Source: JAUMBM01 sp964441755
GTDB taxonomy: Bacteria > Bacteroidota > Bacteroidia > Chitinophagales > Saprospiraceae
NCBI GenBank assembly: GCA_964441755.1
Contig: CAYTVG010000013.1
Span: 62,001-126,000 of the forward strand
Direction: 5' to 3'
Length of the DNA stretch: 64,000 nt
Shown: piece after piece, positions 45,032 through 54,700 of the stretch
How the letters are laid out: each line of letters begins with the position of its first letter
Position numbering within the stretch: position 1 is the stretch's first letter
Program-made: the position numbers and the translations under genes
The notes under the pieces: generated by a model
The model's database searches: none
Seen by the model: only the letters and a program-made list of their open reading frames with translations
What the model was told of the DNA's origin: nothing

Positions 45032-45913
45032 ATGCACAAGACCACCCGCCGTACAGGCCTCCACAAACGATGGTTGCCCTACCTGATGATAAGCCCCTAC
45101 TTACTTCATTTGCTGTTGTTTGTAGGATTCCCGCTTGTATTTTCAATCATACTCACCTTTCATCACTGGAACATCATTGCGCCCATGCAATTTGCCGGGC
45201 TGGCCAACTACTACCACCTCCTGCACGACCGGCTGTTCTGGAAAGCGCTGGCCAATACTTTCGCCTTCCTGCTCATTCACATACCCCTGCAGGTTGCGAT
45301 TGCGCTGGCGCTCGCCTACCTGTTGAACCGGCAGCTCGTGCTGCGCGGATTTTTCAGGGCTGTATTCTTTATGCCTGTAGTGATTTCAGGTGTGGTAGTA
45401 ACCATGCTCTGGCAGCAGCTTTTTGGGCTCGAGACCGGGCTTCTCAACCGCATGCTCATTGCCATTGGAGCTGAGCGGGTCGAGTGGCTTTCGGATCCAT
45501 CGATTGCCATGCGCTCCATTGCTGTCATGGCCACCTGGAAAAATGTTGGCCTTTACGTGGTATTATTTCTGGTAGGGCTGCAGACCGTGCCCCGCAGCCA
45601 GTACGAAGCTGCCAGCATCGACGGTGCCAGCGAATGGCAACAATTTTGGCACATCACCCTGCCAGCCATCAACCCCACGCTCTTCATGGTTATCGTTTTA
45701 TCGACCATTGGCGGGTTCAGCCTTTTCATAGAGCCCTACATCATGACCGACGGCGGCCCCCTCAACAGCACCCTGTCGGCCATGCTTTACATATACCGAC
45801 AAGCATTTGAATACTACCACATGGGCTACTCAGCCACGCTGGGACTTTTTTTTGCGCTACTGATTGTAGCCGTTGTGATCATACAAAAGCGCTACATTGA
45901 AAACAAGGACTAA
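45032..45913 (+). CDS. ABC sugar permease, MalF/UgpA type
   Basis: Inner-membrane permease of 293 residues with six predicted helices. The EAA loop that contacts the ATPase is present as EAASIDGASEWQQFWHITLP, matching EAAxxDGAxxxxxFxxITLP. The N-terminal YLMISPYLLHLLLF is typical of the first helix. It starts 4 nt after the binding-protein stop. Its partner permease follows after one intervening base, so the three genes are tightly coupled. Confidence 0.93.
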   Translation: MHKTTRRTGLHKRWLPYLMISPYLLHLLLFVGFPLVFSIILTFHHWNIIAPMQFAGLANYYHLLHDRLFWKALANTFAFLLIHIPLQVAIALALAYLLNRQLVLRGFFRAVFFMPVVISGVVVTMLWQQLFGLETGLLNRMLIAIGAERVEWLSDPSIAMRSIAVMATWKNVGLYVVLFLVGLQTVPRSQYEAASIDGASEWQQFWHITLPAINPTLFMVIVLSTIGGFSLFIEPYIMTDGGPLNSTLSAMLYIYRQAFEYYHMGYSATLGLFFALLIVAVVIIQKRYIENKD

Positions 45914-45914
45914 A

Positions 45915-46736
45915 ATGACCAACAAAGCCGGCAGAGCACTCATATACCTGGCGCTGGGCGCTGCAGCCCTCTCATTTTTATATCCGTTTTACTGGATGAT
46001 CATCGCCTCCCTCACCCCTGAGGCGGACATAGGAGCGTTGCGCTGGCTGCCCGGCAGCCTGAGCTGGGAAAACTACCGCCTGATGTTCAGCAAGATCCCC
46101 ATTGGGCGGGCGCTCTTCAACAGCCTGTTGGTAGCAGGGCTATCGACTGCAGGCGTGCTCGTTTTCGGGTCTCTCACCGGCTACGCCCTTGCCAAGCTGG
46201 ACTTTCGCGGCCGCGAGTGGCTGTTTGCCATCATCATTTTCACCATGACCCTGCCCTTTCAGCTCACCCTCATCCCCAACTACATCCTCATGGTCAAGCT
46301 TCGTTGGGTTGACACCTTTGCAGCCCTTGTCATACCGGCCCTCAACAACGCCTTTGCCATACTACTCTTTCGGCAAGCATTCAAGTCCATCCCCGACGAC
46401 CTTATACAATCGGCTCGTGTCGACGGCTGCGGTGAGCTGCGCATAGTTTTTCAGCTGTTATGGCCCAACATCATCCCCAGCCTCGTCACTGTGGGCATCA
46501 TCACTTTCATGAATGCGTGGAACGACGTGCTGTGGCCACTGATTGTCATACGCGACGAATCGCTGATGACGATGCCGCAGTTGGTGACCCTGTTTGCCGT
46601 TGGCGGCCGGGCTGAGGCCCAGTTGGGTGTAAAACTGGCTGCGGCTGTGCTCCTTGCCCTGCCCATTATGGTTACCTACAGCATTTTCCAACGATATTTC
46701 ATTCAAAGCATGGCCTCCTCCGGGCTTAAAAATTAG
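45915..46736 (+). CDS. ABC sugar permease, MalG/UgpE type
   Basis: Second inner-membrane permease, 273 residues. Its EAA-like loop is SARVDGCGELRIVFQLLWP, with Ser for the first Glu, as in some MalG homologues. FYWMIIASLTPEADI marks the first helix-loop and WNDVLWPLIVI the helix after the EAA loop. The ATG at 45915 is one base after the upstream TAA; a TTG at 45897 would overlap the upstream gene. The heterodimer with the preceding permease forms the pore. Confidence 0.93.
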   Translation: MTNKAGRALIYLALGAAALSFLYPFYWMIIASLTPEADIGALRWLPGSLSWENYRLMFSKIPIGRALFNSLLVAGLSTAGVLVFGSLTGYALAKLDFRGREWLFAIIIFTMTLPFQLTLIPNYILMVKLRWVDTFAALVIPALNNAFAILLFRQAFKSIPDDLIQSARVDGCGELRIVFQLLWPNIIPSLVTVGIITFMNAWNDVLWPLIVIRDESLMTMPQLVTLFAVGGRAEAQLGVKLAAAVLLALPIMVTYSIFQRYFIQSMASSGLKN

Positions 46737-46741
46737 ATGGT

Positions 46742-47998
46742 ATGATCAACGTCCAACGTTCCGACATACGGCTGAAAGCCGACCCGGGCAAAGTTATCCT
46801 CAGGATGCTCGACTTTGGCAATGCTGCCCGAACTGCGCCGGTTATTGCCTATATAGCGCAGCTCGAGCCTGCGGCAGTGCAGGAGCAGCTACAGCTGCTC
46901 GAGCAACTTTTTGCCCACCGCCACTACGACCTGCGCGACCGCTGGCAGCAGCACTTCGAGCTGCTGCGGCAGCGGGAAGGCGGCAGCTGGCCGCCTTTTT
47001 CGCCCCGGCAGCAGCAGCTCATTGGTGCCTATTTCACGCATGAATACAGCGTGCAGGCTGCGGCTCTTTTTAACCCCTCCATTGTGCCGCACCCCGACCA
47101 GTCGGGGCTAGAGCCCGGCGAACTGCGGTTTGTCATGTCGCTGCGCGCCACTGGTGAGGGGCATATTTCGTCTATTGCTTTCCGCAGCGGCATCGTAGAT
47201 GCCGGCGGCCAGGTCCGGTTGCTGCCGCCCGATGCGCGTTTATTTGCGGGTAAAAAAGCAGCAGCAGGAGCCGATGAGGCAGCCTATGATGTTACCTTTC
47301 CGGCCTCGCTGGACCTCAGCAGCCGCATTCTCTTTCCACAGTCGCCCACAGAATCCAACGGCATGGAAGATCTGCGGCTGCTGCGCTTTGAAGACCAGGG
47401 CACTGCCACCTACTTCGGCACCTATACCGCTTACGACGGGCGCTCCATACGCCCGCAGCTGCTGGAAACTGACGATTTTTTGCACTTCCGCATACGCCCG
47501 CTGCGCGGCCTGGCCGCCAGCGATAAGGGCATGGCCCTTTTTCCGGAAAAAATAGGCCGGCGCTATGCCATGATCGGCCGCCAGGGCGGCCGCTCCCTGT
47601 CCATCATGTATGCCGATACGCTTTACGAATGGAACAATTTCCAGACGCTGCAGCAGCCGCAGCGCGCCTGGGAACTGCTGCAGATGGGCAATTGCGGCAG
47701 CCCGGTCAGGACAGCAGAGGGCTGGCTGCTGCTCACCCATGCGGTGGGGCCTATGCGGCGGTATGTGCTTGCGGCCACCCTGCTTGACCTCGACGATCCG
47801 CAGCGCGTCATCGGCAGCACGCAGCTCCCGCTGCTGGCGCCCAACGATGAGGAGCGGGAAGGCTATGTGCCCAACGTGCTTTACAGTTGCGGCATGCTGC
47901 GGCAGGGCGAAAAGCTGCTTATCCCCTATGCCATGTCCGACAGCTCTATCAGTTTTGCTACGGTAGCACTTCCCGAGCTGTTGGCAAGTATACTTTGA
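46742..47998 (+). CDS. GH130-family enzyme with N-terminal helical extension
   Basis: Five-bladed beta-propeller glycosidase or phosphorylase of family GH130, 418 residues, predicted cytoplasmic (no signal peptide). An N-terminal helical region (1 to about 115: VIAYIAQLEP, FAHRHYDLRDRWQQHFELL) precedes the propeller, which begins near EYSVQAAALFNPSIVPHPDQ. The block NGMEDLRLLRF (about 206-216) holds the conserved Asp that acts as proton donor in the family. GH130 members mostly split beta-1,4- or beta-1,2-mannosides using phosphate or water. The phosphate-binding residues cannot be checked reliably by eye, so phosphorylase versus hydrolase is open. It lies within the ABC operon, 5 nt after the permease gene. 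Confidence 0.83.
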   Translation: MINVQRSDIRLKADPGKVILRMLDFGNAARTAPVIAYIAQLEPAAVQEQLQLLEQLFAHRHYDLRDRWQQHFELLRQREGGSWPPFSPRQQQLIGAYFTHEYSVQAAALFNPSIVPHPDQSGLEPGELRFVMSLRATGEGHISSIAFRSGIVDAGGQVRLLPPDARLFAGKKAAAGADEAAYDVTFPASLDLSSRILFPQSPTESNGMEDLRLLRFEDQGTATYFGTYTAYDGRSIRPQLLETDDFLHFRIRPLRGLAASDKGMALFPEKIGRRYAMIGRQGGRSLSIMYADTLYEWNNFQTLQQPQRAWELLQMGNCGSPVRTAEGWLLLTHAVGPMRRYVLAATLLDLDDPQRVIGSTQLPLLAPNDEEREGYVPNVLYSCGMLRQGEKLLIPYAMSDSSISFATVALPELLASIL

Positions 47999-48034
47999 TG
48001 CTTTCACTTATCTCAACTTCGCTGCTGACACAGT

Positions 48035-49321
48035 ATGAAAACGATTCCTTTCTGTATATTTTCTTTCGCACTCTTCAGTCTGCTGCTTTCAGGCAGCCTG
48101 CAAGCGCAGCCGTCGGGCGTCCTTTCAACTGATCATCTGGAGCACCTCACCCGTCGCGTAAAGATAGGTGGCCACACCCTGGATGCCGTGTGGATCTATT
48201 GTGAAGCGCCCGACTACAGGCTGGTAGCGGATGAAGACGAAGGGTTTAGCTGCGTCGACGATGTCGCTCGGGCACTGGTTTTCTGGTGCAGGGACTACCG
48301 GCAGGCGCCCTCAGCGATGGCCAGGCGCCGCATCCGCGGCATGGCAGCTTTTCTGCTGCACATGCATGCCGGTGACGGGCTTTTTTATAACTTCCTGCTG
48401 CCCGACGGGCAGATAAACCGCGACCATATCAACAGCCTAGCAACACCCGGCTGGTGGACGTGGCGGGCGCTGTGGGCGCTGTCGGAGGTATGCCTGCTCG
48501 AGTCACCGGCGCTGGCGAAGCTGCAGCAGCAGCTACGTCCGGTGCTGCAGCTGACCCTCGGCCAGCTGCACACGCGCTACCTGCCGGCCGGCGATGCCCG
48601 CTTCGGCGGGCTGGCCCTGCCGGCGGCCATGGCCGGGCAGGGAGCAGACCAGGCAGGTCTTATCCTGCTGGGGCTCAGCAACTGCTACCGCCTCTGGCCC
48701 TCTGAAGACCTGCGGTCGCTGATGCTGCGCATCGGCGATCAGCTGCTGCACATGCAGCAGGGCGATCGCAATACACCTCCCTATGGTGCCTTCCTCAGCT
48801 GGCAGAACTACTGGCATGCCTGGGGAAATTTGCAGGCCTATGGCCTGCTCAAAGCCGGTGAGCTGCTCAGCCACCCTCCCTTCATCGAAGCAGCCCTGCG
48901 CGAAGTGCGGGATTTTTACCCTTGGTATATGCTCCGGGGGGGATTGCACCAATTTGCGGTCGAACAAACTGCTGAAGGCATACGGCTGACGGACGTAAAG
49001 GCTTTCCCCCAGATTGCTTACGACCGGCGGCCCATGGTGCTGGCTGCGCTGGAAGCCTATCGCATCACCGGAGATACCACCTATGCTCATATTGCCGGCC
49101 AGCTGGCCGGCTGGCTGGCCGGGGTCAATCCGATCGGCCAGCCTATGTACCAGCTTAACGGACGCACTTTCGACGGCATCGTCTCCCCAACACAGGTCAA
49201 CCAAAATGCCGGCGCTGAGTCGACCATAGAAGCACTGCTCTGCCTGCAGGCAATCATAGCAGTGCCCGAGGCGTACCGCTCCTTCCTCGACGCGCAGGCA
49301 GCCCTTATCCGGCTACGTTAA
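48035..49321 (+). CDS. Exported helical-toroid-like protein, putative glycoside-active
   Basis: Exported protein of 428 residues with signal peptide MKTIPFCIFSFALFSLLLSGSLQAQ. The body is nearly all helical, with repeated Trp/Tyr-rich hairpins. Recognisable blocks are GFSCVDDVARALVFW, TPGWWTWRALWALSE, NYWHAWGNLQAYGLL and the C-terminal NQNAGAESTIEALLCLQ. This resembles (alpha/alpha)6-toroid carbohydrate-active proteins, and I recall a similar NQxAGAEST ending in proteins encoded next to GH130-type genes. I cannot name a family, and catalysis is an inference. It follows the GH130 gene by 36 nt and precedes the ABC ATPase, so it probably trims or senses the imported glycan. Confidence 0.75.
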   Translation: MKTIPFCIFSFALFSLLLSGSLQAQPSGVLSTDHLEHLTRRVKIGGHTLDAVWIYCEAPDYRLVADEDEGFSCVDDVARALVFWCRDYRQAPSAMARRRIRGMAAFLLHMHAGDGLFYNFLLPDGQINRDHINSLATPGWWTWRALWALSEVCLLESPALAKLQQQLRPVLQLTLGQLHTRYLPAGDARFGGLALPAAMAGQGADQAGLILLGLSNCYRLWPSEDLRSLMLRIGDQLLHMQQGDRNTPPYGAFLSWQNYWHAWGNLQAYGLLKAGELLSHPPFIEAALREVRDFYPWYMLRGGLHQFAVEQTAEGIRLTDVKAFPQIAYDRRPMVLAALEAYRITGDTTYAHIAGQLAGWLAGVNPIGQPMYQLNGRTFDGIVSPTQVNQNAGAESTIEALLCLQAIIAVPEAYRSFLDAQAALIRLR

Positions 49322-49352
49322 CATTGTCAATCATCAAGCAAGTAATCGCTAT

Positions 49353-50453
49353 ATGGCAGTTGTCACTTTTGATCAGGTAAGCAAATTCTACGGATCCTTC
49401 CAGGCACTCAGGCCTACCAATCTGGAGATTCGCGACAAGGAGTTCATGGTGCTCGTGGGCCCTTCCGGTTGCGGCAAATCAACATTGTTACGCATTATTG
49501 CAGGGCTGGAGGAAATTAGCAGCGGCACCCTTAGTATCGACGGAGAGGTGGTCAATCAACTGTCTCCTAAGGAGCGGGATATTGCTGTTGTTTTTCAGAA
49601 CTATGCGCTCTACCCGCACATGACCGCCTATGAAAATTTAGCCTTTTGTCTCAAAATCCGCGGCATGCGCAAGGAAGATATACACGCAACTGTACAGGAA
49701 ACGGCCCGCATGCTGGATATTGAGTCCATCCTGAGCCGCAAGCCCAAAGATATGTCGGGCGGGCAGCGGCAGCGGGTAGCCATCGGCAGAGCCATAGTAC
49801 GGCGACCGCGGGTATTTTTATTTGATGAGCCCCTCAGCAATCTCGATGCGCGCCTGCGTGGCCAAATGCGTGTCGAAATAGCGCGCCTGCATAAAAAACT
49901 ACAGACGACTATCGTATATGTAACCCACGATCAGGTTGAAGCTATGACGCTGGGTGATCGGATAGCAGTCATGAATGCCGGAGAGATACAGCAAATCGAC
50001 AGCCCCGACAATCTTTACCGCTATCCCCGCAATAAATTTGTTGCGGGTTTTATCGGCTCTCCAATCATGAATTTTATTGCGGGAAGCGTGCACAGGCGGA
50101 CAGACAACGGGCTTGAGTTTGCCATTGCCGGCAGCCATCAGCGAGTGGATGTGAGCCATTTCCCTGCTTTGGCAGCTTTTACCGACAAGCCCCTGAGTAT
50201 GGGCATAAGACCCGAGCATCTGCATGCTGCTCCGCCGGAGGGCGGAGTCAGGCAGGCTGCCTGGCAGGTGGAACTTCTCTTCGTCGAGCGTCTCGGTCAC
50301 GAGAGCTATGCGATGGCATCTTTTTTTCAACACCCCCTCACCGCTCGCCTGCCCGCCAGCGCACCGCTAAGCGTCTCGTCTTCCATATCCTTGTTCGCTG
50401 AGCTTGACCAATTGCATTTTTTTGATGATACAACCGGGCTGGCTATACGCTAG
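49353..50453 (+). CDS. ABC sugar-importer ATPase, UgpC/MsmK/MalK type
   Basis: ATP-binding subunit of the carbohydrate importer, 366 residues. Walker A is GPSGCGKST (36-44), the Q-loop FQNYALYPHM, the ABC signature MSGGQRQRVAIGRA (about 134-147) and Walker B FLFDEPLSNLDARLR, followed by the switch TH in VTHDQVEAM. The C-terminal ~130 residues form the TOBE/regulatory domain (SMGIRPEHL). It lies in the same operon as the binding protein and permeases, so the transporter is complete. Its stop codon overlaps the stop of the convergent GH130 gene in CTAG. Confidence 0.94.
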   Translation: MAVVTFDQVSKFYGSFQALRPTNLEIRDKEFMVLVGPSGCGKSTLLRIIAGLEEISSGTLSIDGEVVNQLSPKERDIAVVFQNYALYPHMTAYENLAFCLKIRGMRKEDIHATVQETARMLDIESILSRKPKDMSGGQRQRVAIGRAIVRRPRVFLFDEPLSNLDARLRGQMRVEIARLHKKLQTTIVYVTHDQVEAMTLGDRIAVMNAGEIQQIDSPDNLYRYPRNKFVAGFIGSPIMNFIAGSVHRRTDNGLEFAIAGSHQRVDVSHFPALAAFTDKPLSMGIRPEHLHAAPPEGGVRQAAWQVELLFVERLGHESYAMASFFQHPLTARLPASAPLSVSSSISLFAELDQLHFFDDTTGLAIR

Positions 50454-51499
50454 ACGGGCGTCAGTATGTCCTGTAAAATTTCCTGAATGGAAAAGGTAGC
50501 GCCGCAGATCACCTCATCGGAAGCACCGTAATACAAGGTGATGACGTCTCCGTCGACCACATGTCCGTTGGTAAAAACGACATTGCCAAAGAAACCGTTG
50601 CGTTCGTAATCGGATACCGGCTCCAGCAGGGGGTGGTGCGAGCGTGCCAGTACTTTTGAGGGATCGTCGAGGTCGAGCAGAATGGCGCCAAGACAGTAGC
50701 GATGGTGGTGGTCAGCGCCGTGGTATATTTCCAGCCATCCTTCTTCTGTGCGTATGGGGGCAGCTCCTGCGCCCACGCGGGCACTGTCCCACCAGCCTTC
50801 CCGCGTATGTAGTATACAATGATGGCGTCCCCAGTGCAGCAGATCGGGTGACGACGCCAGCCAGATATAGTTGCCTCCCAACGAAATACCGGAAGGCCGG
50901 TGGAGGCAAAAATATTGCCCGCCGATGCGTTCCTCAAAGAGTGTACAGTCTTTGTTGTGCGGTGGCAGAATCATGCCGTGTCGCCTGTAATCGCACCAGT
51001 TGCTTGTCTGCATAAGCCCCACACCTACCCCGCTTGCTGACACTTGTGTATAGGTCAGGTAGTAGCTGCCATCGATCAAACTAACCCGGCAGTCTTCAAT
51101 GCCATAGGTTTCCAGCGGGCCCTCCCCAAAGATGGCGGCAGGTACATCCCGTGGTTCATAAAAATGAACACCGTCATCGCTGCACATCAACCGCAGGTGA
51201 GAAATCGTTGACAGATAGGTCCTGCCTGCATAGGCAACCATGCGGGCATCTGACAGATCTATCCGCGGATCGTCCTTATCAAAGGAAAGTATCTGGTATC
51301 CTCCTTCTGCGTCCATGATAGGAAATGATACCCTCCCCTCGCGCTGCTCTGGTCGCTCAGCCACGCGCAACAGCAGCCATGTTTTTCCGGCGTAGCGAAA
51401 AACGCCCGGATTCAACACGCATTCGACTACCCAGTCGGCATGGGAGGGCTTGATATCCGTCTTGCTGATGATGGGATTTTCAAAAAAACGATTAGCCAT
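50450..51499 (-). CDS. GH130-family mannoside phosphorylase or hydrolase
   Basis: Compact GH130 enzyme of 349 residues without signal peptide, so cytoplasmic. Conserved features are NPVF-like NPGVF (30-34), LLLRVAERPEQREGRVSFP (42-60), the proton-donor Asp in TYGIEDCRVS (D136), RPSGISLGGNYIWLASSPDLLHWG and YHGADHHHRYCLGAILLDLDDPS near the C-terminus. The RVAERP block is one I associate with enzymes on beta-1,2- as well as beta-1,4-mannosides, so the linkage is unresolved. The frame is open to 51538, but the ATG at 51499 gives the normal N-terminus after a T-rich leader. It is convergent with, and overlaps by 4 nt, the ABC ATPase gene. Confidence 0.87.
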   Translation of the reverse strand: MANRFFENPIISKTDIKPSHADWVVECVLNPGVFRYAGKTWLLLRVAERPEQREGRVSFPIMDAEGGYQILSFDKDDPRIDLSDARMVAYAGRTYLSTISHLRLMCSDDGVHFYEPRDVPAAIFGEGPLETYGIEDCRVSLIDGSYYLTYTQVSASGVGVGLMQTSNWCDYRRHGMILPPHNKDCTLFEERIGGQYFCLHRPSGISLGGNYIWLASSPDLLHWGRHHCILHTREGWWDSARVGAGAAPIRTEEGWLEIYHGADHHHRYCLGAILLDLDDPSKVLARSHHPLLEPVSDYERNGFFGNVVFTNGHVVDGDVITLYYGASDEVICGATFSIQEILQDILTPV

Positions 51500-51604
51500 A
51501 AAAAAACAATGAGTTAGGCTATTTGATGGATTCCGCAACCACTCAACCGGGGCAAGTGCTTACCCATATTTTTCTGCTGCATCGGTTGATAAGTGCGCTT
51601 TCTC

Positions 51605-51724
51605 TTTTGATTTTTTTCGAAAATCAAAAATTATTGCCAGTCAATTTTTGGGCGGCCGATGCCGCCCAAAAATTAACCAGCCATAAACTTCAAGGCATGT
51701 ATGGGGGTGCGCCACGCGCACCCC
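51605..51724 (-). terminator. Three successive hairpins after the LamG gene
   Basis: In minus-strand order: GGGGTGCGC/GCGCACCCC at 51704-51724 (loop of 3), a perfect 14-bp stem AATTTTTGGGCGGC/GCCGCCCAAAAATT at 51643-51674 (loop CGAT), and TTTTGATTTT/AAAATCAAAA at 51605-51629. They separate the LamG gene from the downstream GH130 gene, which probably has its own promoter between the last hairpin and 51499. Confidence 0.75.
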
Positions 51725-51741
51725 ATACCGCCGAATCAACA

Positions 51742-54700
51742 CTATTGTTTCGCAAATTTCAATGAACCAATATTTTTACCGCCCAGCACGAAATTGAGGG
51801 TGTAGACACCTGCCTGCAATTCCTTGACATCCAAATTGATAATTCCCGCCGACAAGTCAGCTGCCTGCAGTCGGTGTGCAGCTGCCTGCCTGCCCTGAGC
51901 GTCAAATACGCGCAGCAGCAGTGGCTGGTTGGCCGACAACTGGTGCTTGATAACCAGCCAGTCAGCGGAAGGATTGGGATATACACCGCCAAGTTGTACA
52001 GCTGTCAGCAGCGGTTCCTCGGCAGAAGTTACTCCTGTGGCGTACAGGCGCGCAATTTCTTCGGCCGTCAGTGCTTTGTTGTAGATCTTTACATTGTCGA
52101 GTGCACCTATTAAGTACTGTCCCCCCTCTATAGGGTTGTTGCCAAAAGCAAGCGGGCGAGCGGTCGCGTTGAGTCTGCCCGGTGCTGGCTTTCTGTTGAC
52201 CTCCTGTCCGTTTACATATACAATATCGTCGACGCCATCATGTACCATGGTCACATACCACCAGAAACCGATGACCATCTCGTTGCCGTCTCCACTGTCC
52301 ATATCAGAGATAAAATTCGGAAACTGCGTATTGTTGCTGTTGGTTGTCCATACTATCTTGAGGTGCTGCGGCAGTGATATCTTCCAGCGCTGGTCCCAAT
52401 GGCCGAAGTCCATCACATAGGCTTCTGCATCCTGCAGGTTACGATCATCGACACGTATCCAGAAGGAGACCGTTGTGTAGTCAGACAGCAATTGCACAGC
52501 GTTGGGCGCCAGTACGGAGTCCTGCATCCCATCGAATCGTATGTTGAACGCCCCACCATGCGGGTGGGTAGGCTGCTCAAATGTGGGATTACCACCGATG
52601 ACGCCATGGTTACTGTACGGTGTAGCATCGTTGGCATTGCCATCGAAAGGATAATGCGCCACCAAGCCCGGCTCGCCTGTATCCAGCGGCTGTGTAGTGC
52701 TGATTGTCAGTTCCGACAGTTCGGACTGATTACCCGCCAGGTCAAATGCTGCCACCTCAAAGCTGTAGAGGGTCTGAGGTTCGAGGCCTCCAACCAGTAC
52801 AGACAGGGACGATGCCGGAAGGGTTACGTAAGGAACACCATCGACCCATACGCGGTAGCCTGCTACCAGCCGGTCGTCGACCGATGCTTCCCAGCTCAGC
52901 AGGACAGCGCTGAAGCTGGGCGAACCACTCAGGTTGCCTGGTGCCGAAGGAGGGGTAACGTCTGGCGTTTCATCCTGGTCAGTGGTCACATTCAGCGTGG
53001 TCGCCAAAGATTCATTGCCGGCCTCATCGACAGCGGTAAGCCCGAAGCGGAACGTAGTCAGCGGCGTCAGAGCCGCAAAATAGGCCGTCACATCGGGTGT
53101 AGTCAGCGCAAGCTGCCCGTCAATATACACATTGTATGCGTCCACCCCTTCATTGTCCATAGCCGGCTGCCAGCTCAGTCCTACATTGTTGAAGGAGACC
53201 GAAGCGGTCAGGTTCAGTGGTGCACAGGGTGCCTCCTGATCTCCACCCGCAGGTGCCTGAGACTGCGCAGCATATAAGGCTGCAACGCCCGCATCATCCA
53301 GCGCTGTATTGTAGATTTGTACCTCATCCAGCAGGCCGTCAAACCAACTGCCGCCATCGACAGCATTGTAGCCGATACCCAGCGGGTAGGTCGTGTTGTT
53401 GAGTGCACCCACAACAGTTTTGGTAGCTACCCGGTTGCCATTGAAATAAATGACGTCTTCCTGCCCGTTGTGTACCATGACCACATGTGTCCAGCTCCCC
53501 AGCGGCAGCACATTGCCGTCGCCGGAGTCCATGTCGGAGATGCCGTTGGCGTGGTTGGTGGTCCATACAGGCTTGCCGTGCGACGGCAGTGAGATCTTCC
53601 AGCGCTCCTGCCAGCCACCCAGTGAGAGCAGATAGTACTCGCCATTGCCTGCCAGGCTGTTGGGATTGATCCAGAAGCTGACCGTCGTCACAGCTGAATT
53701 GAGCTGGGGTGAGTTGGCTGCCCTCACTTCATCGCTGCCATCCAGCGAGGCTGCCTTGTTGGCTTTGCCAAAGCGATCTTTCCCCGTTGCCGCTGCTGAA
53801 GCGTGGTTGCTGTAGGCTGTCTCGTCTCTGCTACTGCCTGAAAAAGCATAATGAGCTACCAGCCCGTCTGCGATAGCCGGAGAAGCCTGTTGCTGCGCAT
53901 ACAGGGCGGCTATGGCGGCATCGTCCAGGGCCGTTCCGAAAATCATCAGATCATCAATAGCTCCGTCAAAATAGCCTCCGTTATCGATGGGATCGTAGCC
54001 AATGCCCAGTGGATGCCGCGTTTTATCGAGTGTCCCGGATACGTTTTTCTCATTAACACGCGCTCCGTTGAAGTAGATGATGTTTTTGGTTCCATCGTGT
54101 ACCATGGTCACATGCGTCCACTGATCCAGTGCGAGCGGTGTACCGGAGTCCATATCACTACAGCAGGCGCCTCCTGCATGGGTGGTAAATACAGGTTTTC
54201 CGTGAGAAGGCAGCGAAATCTTCCAGCGTTCCTGCCAGCCACCATTGGAGAGCAAAAACACCTCACCGGAGCCCGGAAAACTAGCGGGCTTCACCCAGAA
54301 GGCAATGGTTGTATAGTCTGTCTGCAGTGCCGGCGAATTATCGGCCCGGGCTGCGCCGGCGAGTGCATTGCTGCCCCAGCCGTGCCGGTTGCTCACCGCA
54401 CTGGCTCCTGCCTGCAGCACAGCATGGTTGCCGTAGACAGTGGCATCTTCTCCACCGCCATTCAGATCGTATTGCGCTGCCAGTACAGGCGCGCTGCCCG
54501 GAAAGGCTGCCTGTGCAGCGTACAAATCCGCAATTTCAAGATCCGACAATGCGAGATTAAAAATTTGCAGTTCATCGATAGCTCCGTCAAACCAATTGCC
54601 GCCATCGATGGGGTTGTAACCAATACCCAGCGGATAGCCCGTGCTGTTGAGGGTACCTGCGACATCTTTCTGTGCCACCAACTGGCCATCGAAATAAATC

